From a bacterium 1XD21-13 (GTDB taxonomy: Bacteria; Bacillota; Clostridia; Lachnospirales; Lachnospiraceae): a DNA stretch of 64,000 nucleotides. The stretch covers positions 186,001 through 250,000 of the forward strand of contig QZDX01000003.1 in assembly GCA_009917555.1 (NCBI GenBank). Reading direction: 5' to 3'. This document shows positions 53,010-64,000 of the stretch, piece by piece. Below the pieces are notes generated by a model. That model had not been told where the DNA came from, did not search any database, and saw only the letters and a program-made list of their open reading frames with translations. Every line of letters begins with the position of its first letter. Within the stretch, counting starts at the first letter, position 1. A program made the position numbers and the translations under genes.

Positions 53010-53143
53010 AAGACTGCCAGCGGAGGACAGATCAGTATCCCTAAATGGGTATTGGATAAAATTGGAAACAAAAGACGGGGATATATGGCAGTTGGAAATG
53101 ATTGAGAATGGTGAAATGATCTATCGAAAAGCCGAGAAATGAT
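53010..53143 (+). pseudogene. Possible frameshifted AbrB/MazE-like fragment
   Basis: Translating from about 53015 gives GGQISIPKWVLDKIG, and after a one-base shift near 53058 ETKDGDIWQLEMIENGEM with a TGA at 53141. Joined, these resemble the SpoVT/AbrB swapped-hairpin fold of antitoxins (QISIPK..LDKIG..DGD). No clean start is seen. The call rests on a short pattern and is weak. Confidence 0.3.
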
Positions 53144-53177
53144 CTTATTTTATAGCACAAAGAAAAGGCGGGATACC

Positions 53178-53700
53178 ATGGATAGAAACGTAAATATTAT
53201 TGTTGGCCTGAATGGTGAGAAAATGGTCCTGATCAATGATATCCGTTTTAAGGGCAAAAAGCGGGAAGACTGGAAAGAAGTAGAGAATTATCTCAAAGAG
53301 TACGTCGGGGAATTTTACGAGATTGCAAACCTCCGAAAAGATATTCATTTCCAGCAGCTTTCCAGACGAATATGCCGGTTCAGAGAGTAGGATTGCCCTG
53401 AAAGGCGCTGTTGCAAAGGCTAAAGCCAATGCGGCGCAGGGGATACCGGAGCTGATTCAGATCGCTGCGAATGGGGAGTATTCGGAGAATAGGAAAAAGA
53501 AGCATGTGAAGGACGCTAAGTATGGGTGGTATCGGTATGATGTGCGGTTTGCACTACCGGTATATGATGATAAGAGCGGCGAGGTCTGCCGGTACAATAT
53601 CTTCTTTGCCCGGATGCTGGTGCGTCATGATGCGGACGGTAAGAAATATCTTTATGACATGCTGGCAATAAAAAAAGAAACGAGCAACCCGCTTGAGTAA
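53178..53700 (+). pseudogene. Frameshifted gene of unknown family
   Basis: ATG 53178 opens a frame (MDRNVNIIVGLNGEKMVLIN) that continues to about codon 51 (GEFYEIA). The remainder (TSEKIFISSSFPDEYAGSES, GAVAKAKANAAQGIPELIQI, KHVKDAKYGWYRYDVRFALP, YLYDMLAIKKETSNPLE) is in the next frame. The two parts join if one base is removed near 53331, in an AACCTCC run. The whole, about 173 residues, looks like one conserved accessory protein I recall from Clostridia as uncharacterised. A sequencing error is the alternative. Confidence 0.65.
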
Positions 53701-53952
53701 AAACTGTACGGTGAAAACCCATCTCTTTTATGTATGATTGTATCGGAAAGATGAAGTTTTGTCAATAGAAATTGTCTGTAAAATTGTGGAACGAGTTGTG
53801 AAAGAAAAAAAGAAAAAATCCAATTCCCAGATAAACAAGAGGAAATAACGGGTGATTGTGGAATCAGCCAATGGTTGAATTAGATACAATCAACTGTCAG
53901 TTCCTTTTACAATCCGTTTTTCGTTTGTAAACTAACTGCAAGGAGGCAGGAT

Positions 53953-54090
53953 ATGGAACAAGAAATGATAGGAAAATTTATATCAGCCTGTCGAAAAGAA
54001 AAGGAGCTTATGCAAATGCAGTTGGCTGAAAAATTAAACATTACCAATCGAGCAGTCTCAAAATGGGAAACGGGAGTTTCCCATAGTTAA
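53953..54090 (+). pseudogene. Truncated Xre-type regulator
   Basis: A 45-residue product covers only the first helix-turn-helix part of an Xre/Cro regulator (IGKFISACRKEKELMQMQLA, then EKLNITNRAVSKWETG) and then ends abruptly with VSHS and a stop where relatives continue. AGGAGGC precedes the ATG. It is probably a gene fragment left at the edge of the restriction island. The 252 bp before it hold no other gene. Confidence 0.6.
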
Positions 54091-54223
54091 AGATACCACA
54101 CCAACTATGACGAACTCACGCTTATACAGAACTGCAAAAGAGATAAAGGCTTGATGTAAGTAATAACTACTGCATCAGTCTTTTTCTTACACTATTCCTA
54201 ATATAAATATCTATAACGATGAA

Positions 54224-54251
54224 TTGAAATTTTCACATTTTCGTGATATAA
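54224..54251 (+). promoter_or_regulatory. Promoter of the hsd operon
   Basis: TTGAAA (54224-54229), a 16-base spacer and TATAAT (54246-54251) with an extended TGA before it. Confidence 0.75.
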
Positions 54252-54285
54252 TATCATGAGTGATTATCATGGCAAGGAGGACTAT

Positions 54286-54510
54286 ATGGCTGTAACATAT
54301 AAAAAACTATTTCACTTGCTGATAGACCGGGGCATTCCGACCGCCGAATTGACGGAGAAAGCTGGATTTAGTGCTAATATTCTAACCCGACTAAGGCGTG
54401 ACCAGTATGTATCTTTGGATAGTATCGAAAAGATATGTCTTGCTCTTGGTTGCAAGGTAGATGATATTCTGGATTTTATTCCCGATGAAAAGGAGAAAGA
54501 AAATGGCTGA
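54286..54510 (+). CDS. Small Xre-type regulator (control-protein-like)
   Basis: A 74-residue Cro/CI-type helix-turn-helix protein ([40 protein letters not shown], then the [20 protein letters not shown] tail). ATG 54286 follows CAAGGAGGAC. It is the first gene after the operon promoter and overlaps hsdM by eight bases, so it is expressed with the restriction system and probably times its expression, as control proteins do. Confidence 0.88.
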   Translation: MAVTYKKLFHLLIDRGIPTAELTEKAGFSANILTRLRRDQYVSLDSIEKICLALGCKVDDILDFIPDEKEKENG

Positions 54511-56067
54511 TATTAGAAAAGAACAAGAGCGTGATGAACTCCATCGGGCGATATGGGCGATTGCTGATGAACTGCGTGGAAGCGTGGACGGATGGGATTT
54601 CAAGTCCTATGTGCTGGGTATGATGTTCTATCGCTATATATCTGAAAACCTAACAAATTATATCAACAAGGGCGAGATTGAAGCCGGAGAAGTGGACTTT
54701 GATTATGCACAGTTGTCCGATGAAGATGCTGAACAGGCTCGTGAGGACTTGGTTAAAACGAAGGGATTCTTCATTCTGCCCAGCGAGCTTTTCTGCAATG
54801 TCAGAAAAAAAGCCGCAAATGACGAAAATTTGAACATGACCTTGGAAGCTGCCTTTAACCACATTGAGGAATCAGCAAAGGGCAGTGAAAGCGAAGATAA
54901 TTTTGCGGGATTGTTTGATGATATTGATGTCAACAGCAACAAGCTGGGGGCTACCGTTGCCAAGCGTAATGCGAACCTCGTGAAGCTGATCGAGGGCGTG
55001 GCAAACATGGGCTTGGGCAACTACAAGGACAATTCCATTGATGCTTTCGGTGATGCTTACGAATATCTTATGAGTATGTACGCATCCAACGCCGGAAAAA
55101 GCGGCGGTGAGTTCTTCACTCCGCAGGAGGTTTCCGAGCTTCTGACCCGTATGGCTGTTGCAGGAAAAACGGAGGTCAACAAGGTTTATGACCCGGCTTG
55201 CGGTTCTGGTTCTCTGCTTCTGAAAGCGGCAAAAATTCTCGGTAAAGAGAATGTGCGTCAAGGTTTCTATGGACAGGAAATCAATCTGACTACATACAAC
55301 CTTTGCCGTATCAATATGTTCCTGCATGACATTGACTTTGACAAGTTTGACATTGCCCACGAGGACACCCTGCTGTCTCCGCAGCATTGGGATGACGAGC
55401 CGTTTGAGGTTATCGTTTCCAATCCGCCTTACTCCATCAAGTGGGAGGGCGATGACAACCCGGTTCTTATCAATGACCCCCGCTTTTCCCCTGCCGGCGT
55501 GCTGGCACCGAAATCCAAGGCTGACCTTGCCTTTATCATGCACTCTCTGGCATGGCTTGCTACCAACGGAACAGCGGCTATTGTCTGCTTCCCCGGCATC
55601 ATGTACCGTGGTGGAGCGGAAAGAAAAATCCGTCAGTATTTGATTGACAACAACTTCATTGACTGTATCATTCAGTTGCCAAGCAATTTGTTTTTTGGTA
55701 CTTCCATTGCGACCTGCATTATGGTTCTGAAGCGCAGCAAGTCCGACAGCAAGACCCTGTTTATTGATGCTTCCAGTGAGTTTGTCAAGGTAACGAACAA
55801 CAACCGATTGACTGAGGAAAATATCGTTCATATTGTGGACGAATTTGTTTCTCGTGCTGATGTTGCCCACTTTGCCCGTTGTGTTCCGTATGAGGAAATC
55901 GTTGAACAAGACTACAACCTCTCTGTCAGTACCTATGTGGAAGCTGAGGACACCAGAGAGAAAATCGATATTGTGAAGCTCAATGCCGAGATTGAAGAAA
56001 TCGTTGCCCGTGAACAGGTACTCCGTGCTGAGATTGCGAAGATTATCGCAGAAATTGAGGTGGGTGT

Positions 56068-56071
<4 letters not shown>
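54503..56071 (+). CDS. hsdM: Type I restriction-modification DNA methyltransferase subunit HsdM
   Basis: HsdM methylates adenine with SAM as part of the HsdM2S complex. The 522-residue protein has the N-terminal helical domain ([20 protein letters not shown]), the SAM motif [10 protein letters not shown] (D230) and the catalytic NPPYSIKW (N307). The C-terminal helices that contact HsdS are complete. ATG 54503 overlaps the regulator gene. It overlaps hsdS by four bases (ATGA). Similarity to the EcoR124I (type IC) group is suggested by the TAEL repeats in the partner HsdS. Confidence 0.97.
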
Positions 56072-57324
<1,253 letters not shown>

Positions 57325-57385
57325 TGATCTGATTATCCTTTGTCAATATGTATTCGGTGTTGTTTTCTTAAAAATCGAAGATGTC

Positions 57386-57892
57386 GTGACGATGTTCCGT
57401 GGTGAATATATTACGAAAAAAGATGCAACAGCCGGAAATATCCCCGTTATCTTAGGTGGGCAAGAGCCAGCCTACTATATAGACAAGGCAAACCATATTG
57501 GTGAGGTTGTTGTAGTTGCGAGAAGTGGAGCATCCGCAGGTTTCGTTTCATATTGGAATGAACCGATATTTGTTACCGATGGCTTTGGATATGAAGCTCA
57601 GTCAAAGCTGATGATTACAAAATATCTATACTACATCCTCAAGAATATGGAAAAAGAATTGAATGATTCAAAGAGAGGTGCAGGAGTTCCTCATATAAGC
57701 GGAAGCTATATTCTGAACATAAAAATTCCTGTTCCATCTTTGGGGACACAGAAGAAAATCGTATCAACGATTGACTGCTTTGATGCCCTCTGCAATGATA
57801 TTTCTTCCGGCTTACCGGCAGAGATTGAAGCGAGGACGAAGCAATACGAATACTATCGTGATAAACTGCTGACTTTCAAATCGGCAGAGTAA
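57386..57892 (+). CDS. Third HsdS-type target-recognition unit (partial HsdS, silent or fused)
   Basis: A 168-residue half-HsdS: one TRD (FRGEYITKKDATAGNIPVIL, GGQEPAYYIDKANHIGEVVV, ARSGASAGFVSYWNEPIFVT) followed by a conserved helix (IEARTKQYEYYRDKLLTF) very like that of hsdS. GTG 57386 has no ribosome binding site. The same frame is open upstream without a stop through the AAGC tract (reading EYNDLIILCQYVFGVVFLKI before the GTG), so it is built to be the continuation of HsdS after a one-unit contraction. It might also be translated alone and dimerise. Confidence 0.8.
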   Translation: MTMFRGEYITKKDATAGNIPVILGGQEPAYYIDKANHIGEVVVVARSGASAGFVSYWNEPIFVTDGFGYEAQSKLMITKYLYYILKNMEKELNDSKRGAGVPHISGSYILNIKIPVPSLGTQKKIVSTIDCFDALCNDISSGLPAEIEARTKQYEYYRDKLLTFKSAE

Positions 57893-57911
57893 TCCACAAA
57901 AGGAGGTTTCT

Positions 57912-60900
57912 ATGAGTATCTACAATATCGTGCTTTCGACCAATGAAAGCACTGTTGTGACCGAGTATGAGCCACAGACCAAACGCTCTGATGCCTACCA
58001 GAGTGAAGCGGCTCTGGAAGCGGCATTTATCAAAATGCTGGGCGAACAGGGCTATGAGTATGTGACCATTCGGGGCACCGATGCACTCATTGCCAATCTC
58101 CGCAGACAGTTAGAAATACTCAATAACTATCAGTTTACGGATAAGGAATGGGACAGCTTTTTCAAAAGCAAAATTGCCAAAGCCAATGAGGGTATCGTGG
58201 AAAAGACCCGAAAAATTCAAGAGGACTATGTTCAAAATCTGACCCGTGAGGACGGCACGACGATGAACATCTCTCTGATTGACAAGAAGAATATCCACAA
58301 CAACCGTTTGCAGGTCATCAATCAGTATGAGGAAAGTGCCGGAACGCACGACACCCGATATGATGTGACCATTCTTGTGAACGGTCTACCGCTGGTTCAT
58401 GTGGAGCTGAAACGCCGTGGCGTTGCTATCAAGGAAGCGTTCAACCAGATCAACCGTTATCAGCGTGATAGCTTCTGGGCTGGTTGTGGGCTTTATGAGT
58501 ATGTGCAGATTTTCGTTATCTCCAACGGCACATTCACAAAGTATTATTCCAACACCACCAGAGCAAGCCACATTAAGGAAAGTGAAAATTCCTCCAAGAA
58601 GCACAGCAAGAAAACTTCCAACAGCTTTGAGTTCACTTCCTATTGGGCAGACGGCAATAACAAGGTCATTCCCGACCTTGTGGATTTCACAAAGACATTC
58701 TTTGCGAAGCACACCATTCTGAATATCCTGACAAAATACTGCGTGTTCACATCCGAGGAATTGCTGCTTGTCATGCGCCCCTATCAGATTGTTGCTACCG
58801 AACGTATTTTGAACAGAATTGAAGTGTCCACCAACTACAAGAAAACAGGCACTATCGAAGCCGGAGGATATATCTGGCACACCACAGGAAGCGGCAAGAC
58901 CTTGACTTCCTTTAAGACTGCCCAGCTTGCTACGAACCTGCCGTATATCGAAAAGGTTCTGTTTGTGGTTGACCGTAAGGACTTGGACTACCAGACCATT
59001 AAGGAATATGACCGCTTTGAGAAAGGTGCTGCCAACGGAAACAAGAGTACCGCTATTTTGCAAAGACAGCTTGAGGACAGCACTTCCCGAATTATCGTAA
59101 CGACCATTCAGAAGCTGGATGTGTTCATTACCAAAAATCCGAGCCACCCCATCCGCAACAAGCATATTGTTCTTGTGTTTGACGAGTGCCACCGCAGCCA
59201 GTTTGGAGATATGCACACCCGAATTGTGGGAGGGCAAATCAAAAAGGGCGAAAAGACAATCAAGGTGGACAAGTATTTCAAGAACTATCATATCTTCGGA
59301 TTTACTGGTACACCTATTTTCGCTGTCAATGCCGGAACAGGCGGCAATCCGGATTTGAGAACCACAGAGCAGGCTTTTGGTGCGAAGCTCCACACTTACA
59401 CCATTGTGGATGCAATCAACGATGGAAATGTTCTGCCGTTCCGTATCGACTATATCAACACAGTCAAGCAAAAGGACGGAAAGCAGGACAAACAGGTTGC
59501 CGCTATTGACACCGAGGAAGCATTGAGTTCGCCGGAGCGTATCACAGAGGTTGTGAAGTACATTTGGGAACACTTCGACCAAAAGACCATGCGAAATTCC
59601 TATTACAGTCTGAAAGGTCAGCGAATAAACGGTTTTAACTCTATGTTTGCCGTCAGTTCTATTCCTGTCTGCAAAAAGTATTATCTGGAGCTAAAAAAAC
59701 AGATTGCAGAACAGCACAGAGATTTGACCATTGCCACCATCTTCTCATTCGCTCCAAACGAAGCGGATAGTGCCGATGGTATTCTGGACGATGAAAGTTT
59801 TGACACCGATGACCTTGACCAGAGTTCCCGTGACTTTCTGGATAGGGCAATTAAAGACTACAACAAGATTTTCAAAACCAATTTCGATACATCAAGCAAG
59901 GGCTTCCAAGATTACTACAAAGACCTTTCCGATAAGGTTAAGAAGCGTGAAGTCGATTTGCTGATTGTAGTCAACATGTTCTTGACGGGCTTCGATGCAA
60001 CAACACTTAACACCCTTTGGGTAGATAAGAACTTGAAAATGCACGGTCTGATACAGGCATTTTCCAGAACGAACCGTATCCTCAATTCAGTTAAGTCCTT
60101 TGGTAATATTGTCTGCTTCCGTGATCTTGAAGAAGCTACCAACGATGCGATTGCATTGTTCGGAGACAAGGAAGCAAACGGCATTGTCCTCTTGAAATCC
60201 TATGAGGATTATTACTATGGTTGTGTCGATGATAAAGGTCGTGAGCAGAAAGGTTATGAGGAACGAATTGCCGAACTGTTGCAGAAATATCCTTTGGGAC
60301 AGCCGATTGTCGGAGAGCAAAACAAGAAAGATTTTATTGTCCTGTTTGGCAACATTCTCCGTTTGAGAAATATCCTTGCTGCCTTTGATCGCTTTGCCGG
60401 AAATGAAATCCTGTCCCCGATTGATTTCCAAGACTACACAGGCACATACCATGATGTGTACGAGGAAATCAAGCCGAAACCGGGAAGCAAGGACAGCATT
60501 ATGGATGATGTTGTCTTTGAAATGGAGCTTGTCAAACAGGTGGAAGTCAACATTGACTATATCCTGATGCTGGTTGGGAAGTATCACGATGGCAACTGTG
60601 AGGATAAGGAAATCCTTGTTGCGATTGATAAAGCAATCAAGTCCAGCTTGCAGCTTAGGTCTAAAAAGGAACTAATCGAAAACTTTATTACTACCATCAA
60701 CACAAGTACCAATGTCAATACTGACTGGCAGCGTTTTGTCAGAGAGCAGAGAGAAACCGATATTCAGATTTTGATCACTGAAGAAAAATTGAAATCGGAG
60801 GAAACAAGAAAATTTGTGGAAAACGCTTTCCGTGATGGCGTACTCAAAACCACCGGCACGGATGTTGACCGACTGATGCCGCCCGTTTCCCGTTTCGGAG

Positions 60901-61088
60901 GTGGAGGTTCTCGTGATAAGAAGAAACAGACAGTTATTGAAAAACTGAAAGGGTTCTTTGAGAAATATTTCGGACTGATTAGCCCAGAGGTTTCAAAAGA
61001 ACCGGATAAAGTTACATATCTTTATGATACAGAACCAACACTATCTATGGTGGCAGAGGAACCGGTGCATTACGGAAAAGATGTTTAG
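57912..61088 (+). CDS. hsdR: Type I restriction endonuclease subunit HsdR
   Basis: HsdR is the translocase and nuclease of the type I complex. The 1058-residue protein has the N-terminal PD-(D/E)XK nuclease (YDVTILVNGLPLVHVELKRR, with E165 and K167), the helicase domain with motif I HTTGSGKTLTSFK (K329), motif II DECHRS (D424), GFTGTPIF (motif III) and a second RecA part (LLIVVNMFLTGFDATTLNTL, QAFSRTNR), and a C-terminal helical domain. AAAGGAGGT precedes the ATG. No break is seen, so the restriction activity should be intact. Confidence 0.97.
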   Translation: MSIYNIVLSTNESTVVTEYEPQTKRSDAYQSEAALEAAFIKMLGEQGYEYVTIRGTDALIANLRRQLEILNNYQFTDKEWDSFFKSKIAKANEGIVEKTRKIQEDYVQNLTREDGTTMNISLIDKKNIHNNRLQVINQYEESAGTHDTRYDVTILVNGLPLVHVELKRRGVAIKEAFNQINRYQRDSFWAGCGLYEYVQIFVISNGTFTKYYSNTTRASHIKESENSSKKHSKKTSNSFEFTSYWADGNNKVIPDLVDFTKTFFAKHTILNILTKYCVFTSEELLLVMRPYQIVATERILNRIEVSTNYKKTGTIEAGGYIWHTTGSGKTLTSFKTAQLATNLPYIEKVLFVVDRKDLDYQTIKEYDRFEKGAANGNKSTAILQRQLEDSTSRIIVTTIQKLDVFITKNPSHPIRNKHIVLVFDECHRSQFGDMHTRIVGGQIKKGEKTIKVDKYFKNYHIFGFTGTPIFAVNAGTGGNPDLRTTEQAFGAKLHTYTIVDAINDGNVLPFRIDYINTVKQKDGKQDKQVAAIDTEEALSSPERITEVVKYIWEHFDQKTMRNSYYSLKGQRINGFNSMFAVSSIPVCKKYYLELKKQIAEQHRDLTIATIFSFAPNEADSADGILDDESFDTDDLDQSSRDFLDRAIKDYNKIFKTNFDTSSKGFQDYYKDLSDKVKKREVDLLIVVNMFLTGFDATTLNTLWVDKNLKMHGLIQAFSRTNRILNSVKSFGNIVCFRDLEEATNDAIALFGDKEANGIVLLKSYEDYYYGCVDDKGREQKGYEERIAELLQKYPLGQPIVGEQNKKDFIVLFGNILRLRNILAAFDRFAGNEILSPIDFQDYTGTYHDVYEEIKPKPGSKDSIMDDVVFEMELVKQVEVNIDYILMLVGKYHDGNCEDKEILVAIDKAIKSSLQLRSKKELIENFITTINTSTNVNTDWQRFVREQRETDIQILITEEKLKSEETRKFVENAFRDGVLKTTGTDVDRLMPPVSRFGGGGSRDKKKQTVIEKLKGFFEKYFGLISPEVSKEPDKVTYLYDTEPTLSMVAEEPVHYGKDV

Positions 61089-61127
61089 TGCAAATGATAA
61101 TGGTTTTACATAAAATCAGGAGGAAAA

Positions 61128-62738
61128 ATGAAAAAAGAAATTGCAAAGTTATTAGCAGGAAGTTCTGCATTGCCAGTTTTATTTATAGGTTCTGGATTAA
61201 CGAGAAGATATCTTGATCTACCCAATTGGGAAGGGTTACTTCGAAAATTCTGTGTTAAGCCATTTGAATACTACTACGGTAAAGCAGAAAGGGCTTGCCG
61301 AGATCAACTGGATATGTTGTATCCAACATTGGCTGATTATATAGAGGAAGATTTCAATGAAGTATGGTATACTGATAGCAATTATAAACAAAGCAGAGAA
61401 CTCCATACGGAGGACTTGAAACAAAAAATTTCTCCTTTCAAATTTTGCATTGCAGATTTTATTCGTGATTCTAGTGCTAATATTCAAGAAATGTATGCTG
61501 AAGAAATTTCTAAATTTAAGGCTATCGGAAGCAAAAACATTAGTTGTATTATTACGACTAATTATGACACGTTTTTAGAAAACAGTTTCGGGCAGGGTGC
61601 ATTTCAAACATATATTGGGCAAAGCGAATTACTTTTTTCGACAATATATGAGATAGCGGAAATATATAAAATCCATGGATGTTGTACCAAACCAGAATCT
61701 ATAGTTATCAATTCGTATGATTATAATATATTCAATCAAAAAAGTGCATATTTGAGTTCGAAAATTTTGACACTATTTCTCGAAAGACCGATAATATTTG
61801 TGGGGTATAGTATCAGCGATCCCAATATTAGGCGTATTCTCCAATCAGTTTCGGACTGTCTGGAAAATGATCAACTTGAACAATTAAAAGAACGACTAAT
61901 ATTTATTGAATGGAATTCAAATTCAAGTGTATCGGATTGCATTAATGAAAAGTTGTTTGATTTTAATAATGGAAAAACTATCACGATGAAAAATGTGTTA
62001 TTAACACAATATAGTGATTTATATGATGCAATTCTTGAAAATACAGTAAAATACGATGTTAAAGCACTTCGCCGAATAAAAAGTCAACTATATGAATTGG
62101 TCAAATCTAATAAACCCACAGAGAAGTTATATGTAGCGACCAGTATTGATGATTCGGAAACAGATGTTGATTTTGTTGTAGGTGTAGGCGTATATGGCAA
62201 ATTTGGTAAAGTTGGTTATAGAGGACTGCGTGCGGAAGAACTATATCTTTATGCGCTTGGAAAGTCTGAATTAGAATATGATGATGAAATGATTTTGAGA
62301 GAAGCAGTTCCCGCTTTGCATAATGGACGTAGTACTTTACCTGTATGTCGATTTGTTTCAAGATGTCAATCCAAGGATAGTATTAATGACAAGGTAAAAT
62401 TTTCTCTAAAAGAGAGATTTGAAGAAATACTTTCGTGGGGAGAGAAAAAACGTATTAAAGATAATGGTAACTTTAAAATGGGAAATATAATGGATTATTA
62501 CAACACTCATGGATTAAGTCAAACATTATCTAAAATTCCGTTAATAGCACCGGAAGATATAGAACCAGATAGTTTAGTGCAATTTTTGAATAAGGCCTTG
62601 GAGGATTACCCTGATCTGCTAGCAGTAGGAAAAGGACATCAATCGCGCTCGCAATTCAAAAAATGTATCAGTATATGGGATTGGCTTAAGTATTCAAATG
62701 CAGCTAAAAATCAGATGAATATATTGAAAGAAAACTAA
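61128..62738 (+). CDS. SIR2-domain protein, putative NAD-depleting defence effector
   Basis: A 536-residue protein with an N-terminal SIR2-type NAD-binding domain: FIGSGLTRRY (GSG 21-23), IITTNYDTFLE (143-147, with N145), KIHG (H183 as the likely catalytic residue) and VGYSISDPNIRRIL (226-238). The C-terminal half is unlike known domains I can name. Proteins of this build cause NAD loss and growth arrest upon phage infection in several defence systems (for example Thoeris ThsA, DSR). Its place directly after hsdR (39 bp) supports defence, perhaps as a back-up to restriction. AGGAGG precedes the ATG. Sequence is AT-richer than hsdR. Confidence 0.85.
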   Translation: MKKEIAKLLAGSSALPVLFIGSGLTRRYLDLPNWEGLLRKFCVKPFEYYYGKAERACRDQLDMLYPTLADYIEEDFNEVWYTDSNYKQSRELHTEDLKQKISPFKFCIADFIRDSSANIQEMYAEEISKFKAIGSKNISCIITTNYDTFLENSFGQGAFQTYIGQSELLFSTIYEIAEIYKIHGCCTKPESIVINSYDYNIFNQKSAYLSSKILTLFLERPIIFVGYSISDPNIRRILQSVSDCLENDQLEQLKERLIFIEWNSNSSVSDCINEKLFDFNNGKTITMKNVLLTQYSDLYDAILENTVKYDVKALRRIKSQLYELVKSNKPTEKLYVATSIDDSETDVDFVVGVGVYGKFGKVGYRGLRAEELYLYALGKSELEYDDEMILREAVPALHNGRSTLPVCRFVSRCQSKDSINDKVKFSLKERFEEILSWGEKKRIKDNGNFKMGNIMDYYNTHGLSQTLSKIPLIAPEDIEPDSLVQFLNKALEDYPDLLAVGKGHQSRSQFKKCISIWDWLKYSNAAKNQMNILKEN

Positions 62739-62749
62739 GGGGTGATTGC

Positions 62750-64000
62750 GTGGCAGAAAGTCAAAATATAGAATGGAAAGAGTCTTGGCGAGATGAGTAT
62801 CTTAAATGGATATGTGGTTTTGCCAATGCACAGGGCGGCAAGATTTATATTGGAACGAATGATGACGGCACAGTGATTGGTGTTCAGGACAGTAAAAAAT
62901 TACTGGAAGATATTCCGAATAAAGTTCGGGATGTTCTTGGTATTATTGTAGACGTTAATTTGTTGACTAAAGATGGAAAAGACTACATTGAAATTTGCGT
63001 GAATTCGAATAGTTACCCCGTCAACTACAAGGGTGAATATCATTACCGGAGCGGCAGCACTAAACAGCAGTTAAAGGGGCAGGCGTTAAATCAGTTTCTG
63101 TTACAGAAAACGGGAATTACATGGGACAGCGTGCCGATTCAGGGAGTAACTATACAAGATTTAAGAAATGACAGTTTCGATATTTTCCGGGAGCAGGCAG
63201 TACGTAGCAAACGAATGGACAAGAAAGACATTGATGCCACGAATGAACAGCTACTGGACAGTTTGAATTTGCTTGAAAGTAGTCATTTGAAAAGAGCGGC
63301 TATTTTGCTATTCCATCATAACCCGGAAAAGTGGATACCGGGAGCATACATCAAGATTGGCTATTTTGAATCGGATTCTGAACTACGTTATCAGGATGAA
63401 ATTCACGGTTCACTAATTTCGCAGGCAGATAAAGTGGTTGATCTCATTTTTACGAAATATTTAAAGGCGGACATTTCGTATCAAGGAGTAACAAGAGTAG
63501 AAACCTACCCTTTTCCGAAAGAAGCAATTAGGGAAGCTGTTTTTAATGCTATCGCACACAAATTTTACGGAGCATTAATTCCAATTCAAATCAGTGTGTA
63601 TGTAGATCGGATTTATATTGCGAATGATTGTATTTTCCCAGAAGATTGGACAATCAATGATTTAATGGGAAAACATCGTTCAAGACCTTATAATCCTCTG
63701 ATTGCCAATACATTTTTTAGAACTGGTTTTATCGAAGCATGGGGGCGTGGAATCGAAAAAATCAAAGATAGCTGCAAAGAAGCCGGAAATCCTATGCCAG
63801 AATATACGATTAAGCGTGAGGACATTATGGTTATGTTCAAGAGCTTGGTTAGTAGCACTGACCAAGATACTAACCAAGCTACTGACCGAGCTAACCAAGG
63901 TAACGATAACTCCGTAGTTACACGCATCTTGAAAGTAATTCAAGAGGAACCGTCATTATCTCAGAAAAAGATTGCAGATGTCATTGGAGAAAAGTATAGT
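62750..64000 (+). CDS. AlbA/Schlafen-type putative DNA-binding ATPase, 3' end cut
   Basis: An open frame of at least 417 codons runs to the window edge. It starts with an AlbA_2 (Schlafen-like) domain: IEWKESWRDEYLKWICGFAN and GGKIYIGTNDDGTVIGVQD. A RecG-like HATPase-type region follows (FPKEAIREAVFNAIAHKFYG, RPYNPLIANTFFRTGFIEAW with GRGIEKI). The last part, after a Thr/Asp/Gln-rich linker (STDQDTNQATDRANQ), begins a winged helix (SLSQKKIADVIGEKY). GTG 62750 has AGGGGTGAT upstream, 11 bases after the SIR2 gene. Such proteins are common in defence islands; the biochemical role is not known. Confidence 0.88.
   Translation, partial: MAESQNIEWKESWRDEYLKWICGFANAQGGKIYIGTNDDGTVIGVQDSKKLLEDIPNKVRDVLGIIVDVNLLTKDGKDYIEICVNSNSYPVNYKGEYHYRSGSTKQQLKGQALNQFLLQKTGITWDSVPIQGVTIQDLRNDSFDIFREQAVRSKRMDKKDIDATNEQLLDSLNLLESSHLKRAAILLFHHNPEKWIPGAYIKIGYFESDSELRYQDEIHGSLISQADKVVDLIFTKYLKADISYQGVTRVETYPFPKEAIREAVFNAIAHKFYGALIPIQISVYVDRIYIANDCIFPEDWTINDLMGKHRSRPYNPLIANTFFRTGFIEAWGRGIEKIKDSCKEAGNPMPEYTIKREDIMVMFKSLVSSTDQDTNQATDRANQGNDNSVVTRILKVIQEEPSLSQKKIADVIGEKYS

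Noticed and set aside
53910-53937. TTTACAA...TTGTAAA inverted repeat before the truncated Xre gene
   Set aside because: Arms are only 7 bp in AT-rich sequence, and the downstream gene is broken, so an operator call is not justified.

Overview
The window looks like the chromosome of a strictly anaerobic, spore-forming member of the Clostridia, most likely Lachnospiraceae. Three things point there: a division and cell-wall (dcw) cluster leading into spoIIGA-sigE and a nearby sigG, a quinone-free flavin/iron-sulfur redox operon of the Hdr-Flx type, and many short Firmicutes-style regulator/transporter modules with AGGAGG ribosome binding sites. No rRNA, tRNA, CRISPR array or intact insertion sequence was seen. 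The family assignment is inference from gene content, not from a marker-gene search.

Layout. Positions 1-10.5 kb hold the dcw cluster: two class B penicillin-binding proteins (the first cut by the window edge), mraY, murD, ftsW, murA, divIB and ftsZ. Positions 10.7-16.8 kb hold sporulation control (spoIIGA, sigE, sigG on the other strand), interrupted by a broken DUF3592 gene and an ECF sigma factor paired with a membrane-anchored beta-propeller protein. Positions 17-23 kb hold two unknown membrane proteins, then ylxM-ffh-rpsP-khpA-rimM-trmD. Positions 23-32 kb are a run of regulator/effector modules: LytTR/DUF3021, TetR/MFS, DUF2284, LysR, MarR/MATE, and an Lsa-like ABC-F ribosome-protection gene behind a long attenuator-like leader. 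A PD-(D/E)XK transposase-family gene with an amber stop follows at 32.6 kb.

Positions 34-46 kb form a fermentation and electron-transfer block. An L-lactate dehydrogenase has a perfect Rex-type operator on its promoter. It is followed by nine tightly packed genes: hdrB, hdrC, hdrA, an MvhD-like subunit, two dicluster ferredoxin-type subunits, an FAD/NAD reductase subunit, and a soluble fumarate-reductase-like pair (FrdB-like, FrdA-like). An AspT/YidE-type permease comes next. The reading offered here is that NADH is oxidised by a cytosolic flavin-based bifurcating complex whose electrons can reach a soluble fumarate-reductase-like enzyme, with a dicarboxylate exporter nearby. That physiological reading is inference.

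Positions 46-54 kb are accessory and AT-richer: a BlaI/BlaR1-like pair with two small membrane proteins, an AraC-type regulator overlapping a ClpP paralogue, PadR/DUF2812, MarR/GNAT, and several decayed genes. Positions 54.2-64 kb are a defence island: a small Xre-type regulator, a type I restriction-modification system (hsdM, hsdS, a third target-recognition unit, hsdR), a SIR2-domain protein and a partial AlbA/Schlafen-type ATPase. The hsdS gene is the most striking object in the window. It carries four exact 12-bp TAEL-type spacer repeats and, at its 3' end, 14 exact AAGC units. Loss of one AAGC unit, or gain of two, would fuse it in frame to the third target-recognition unit.
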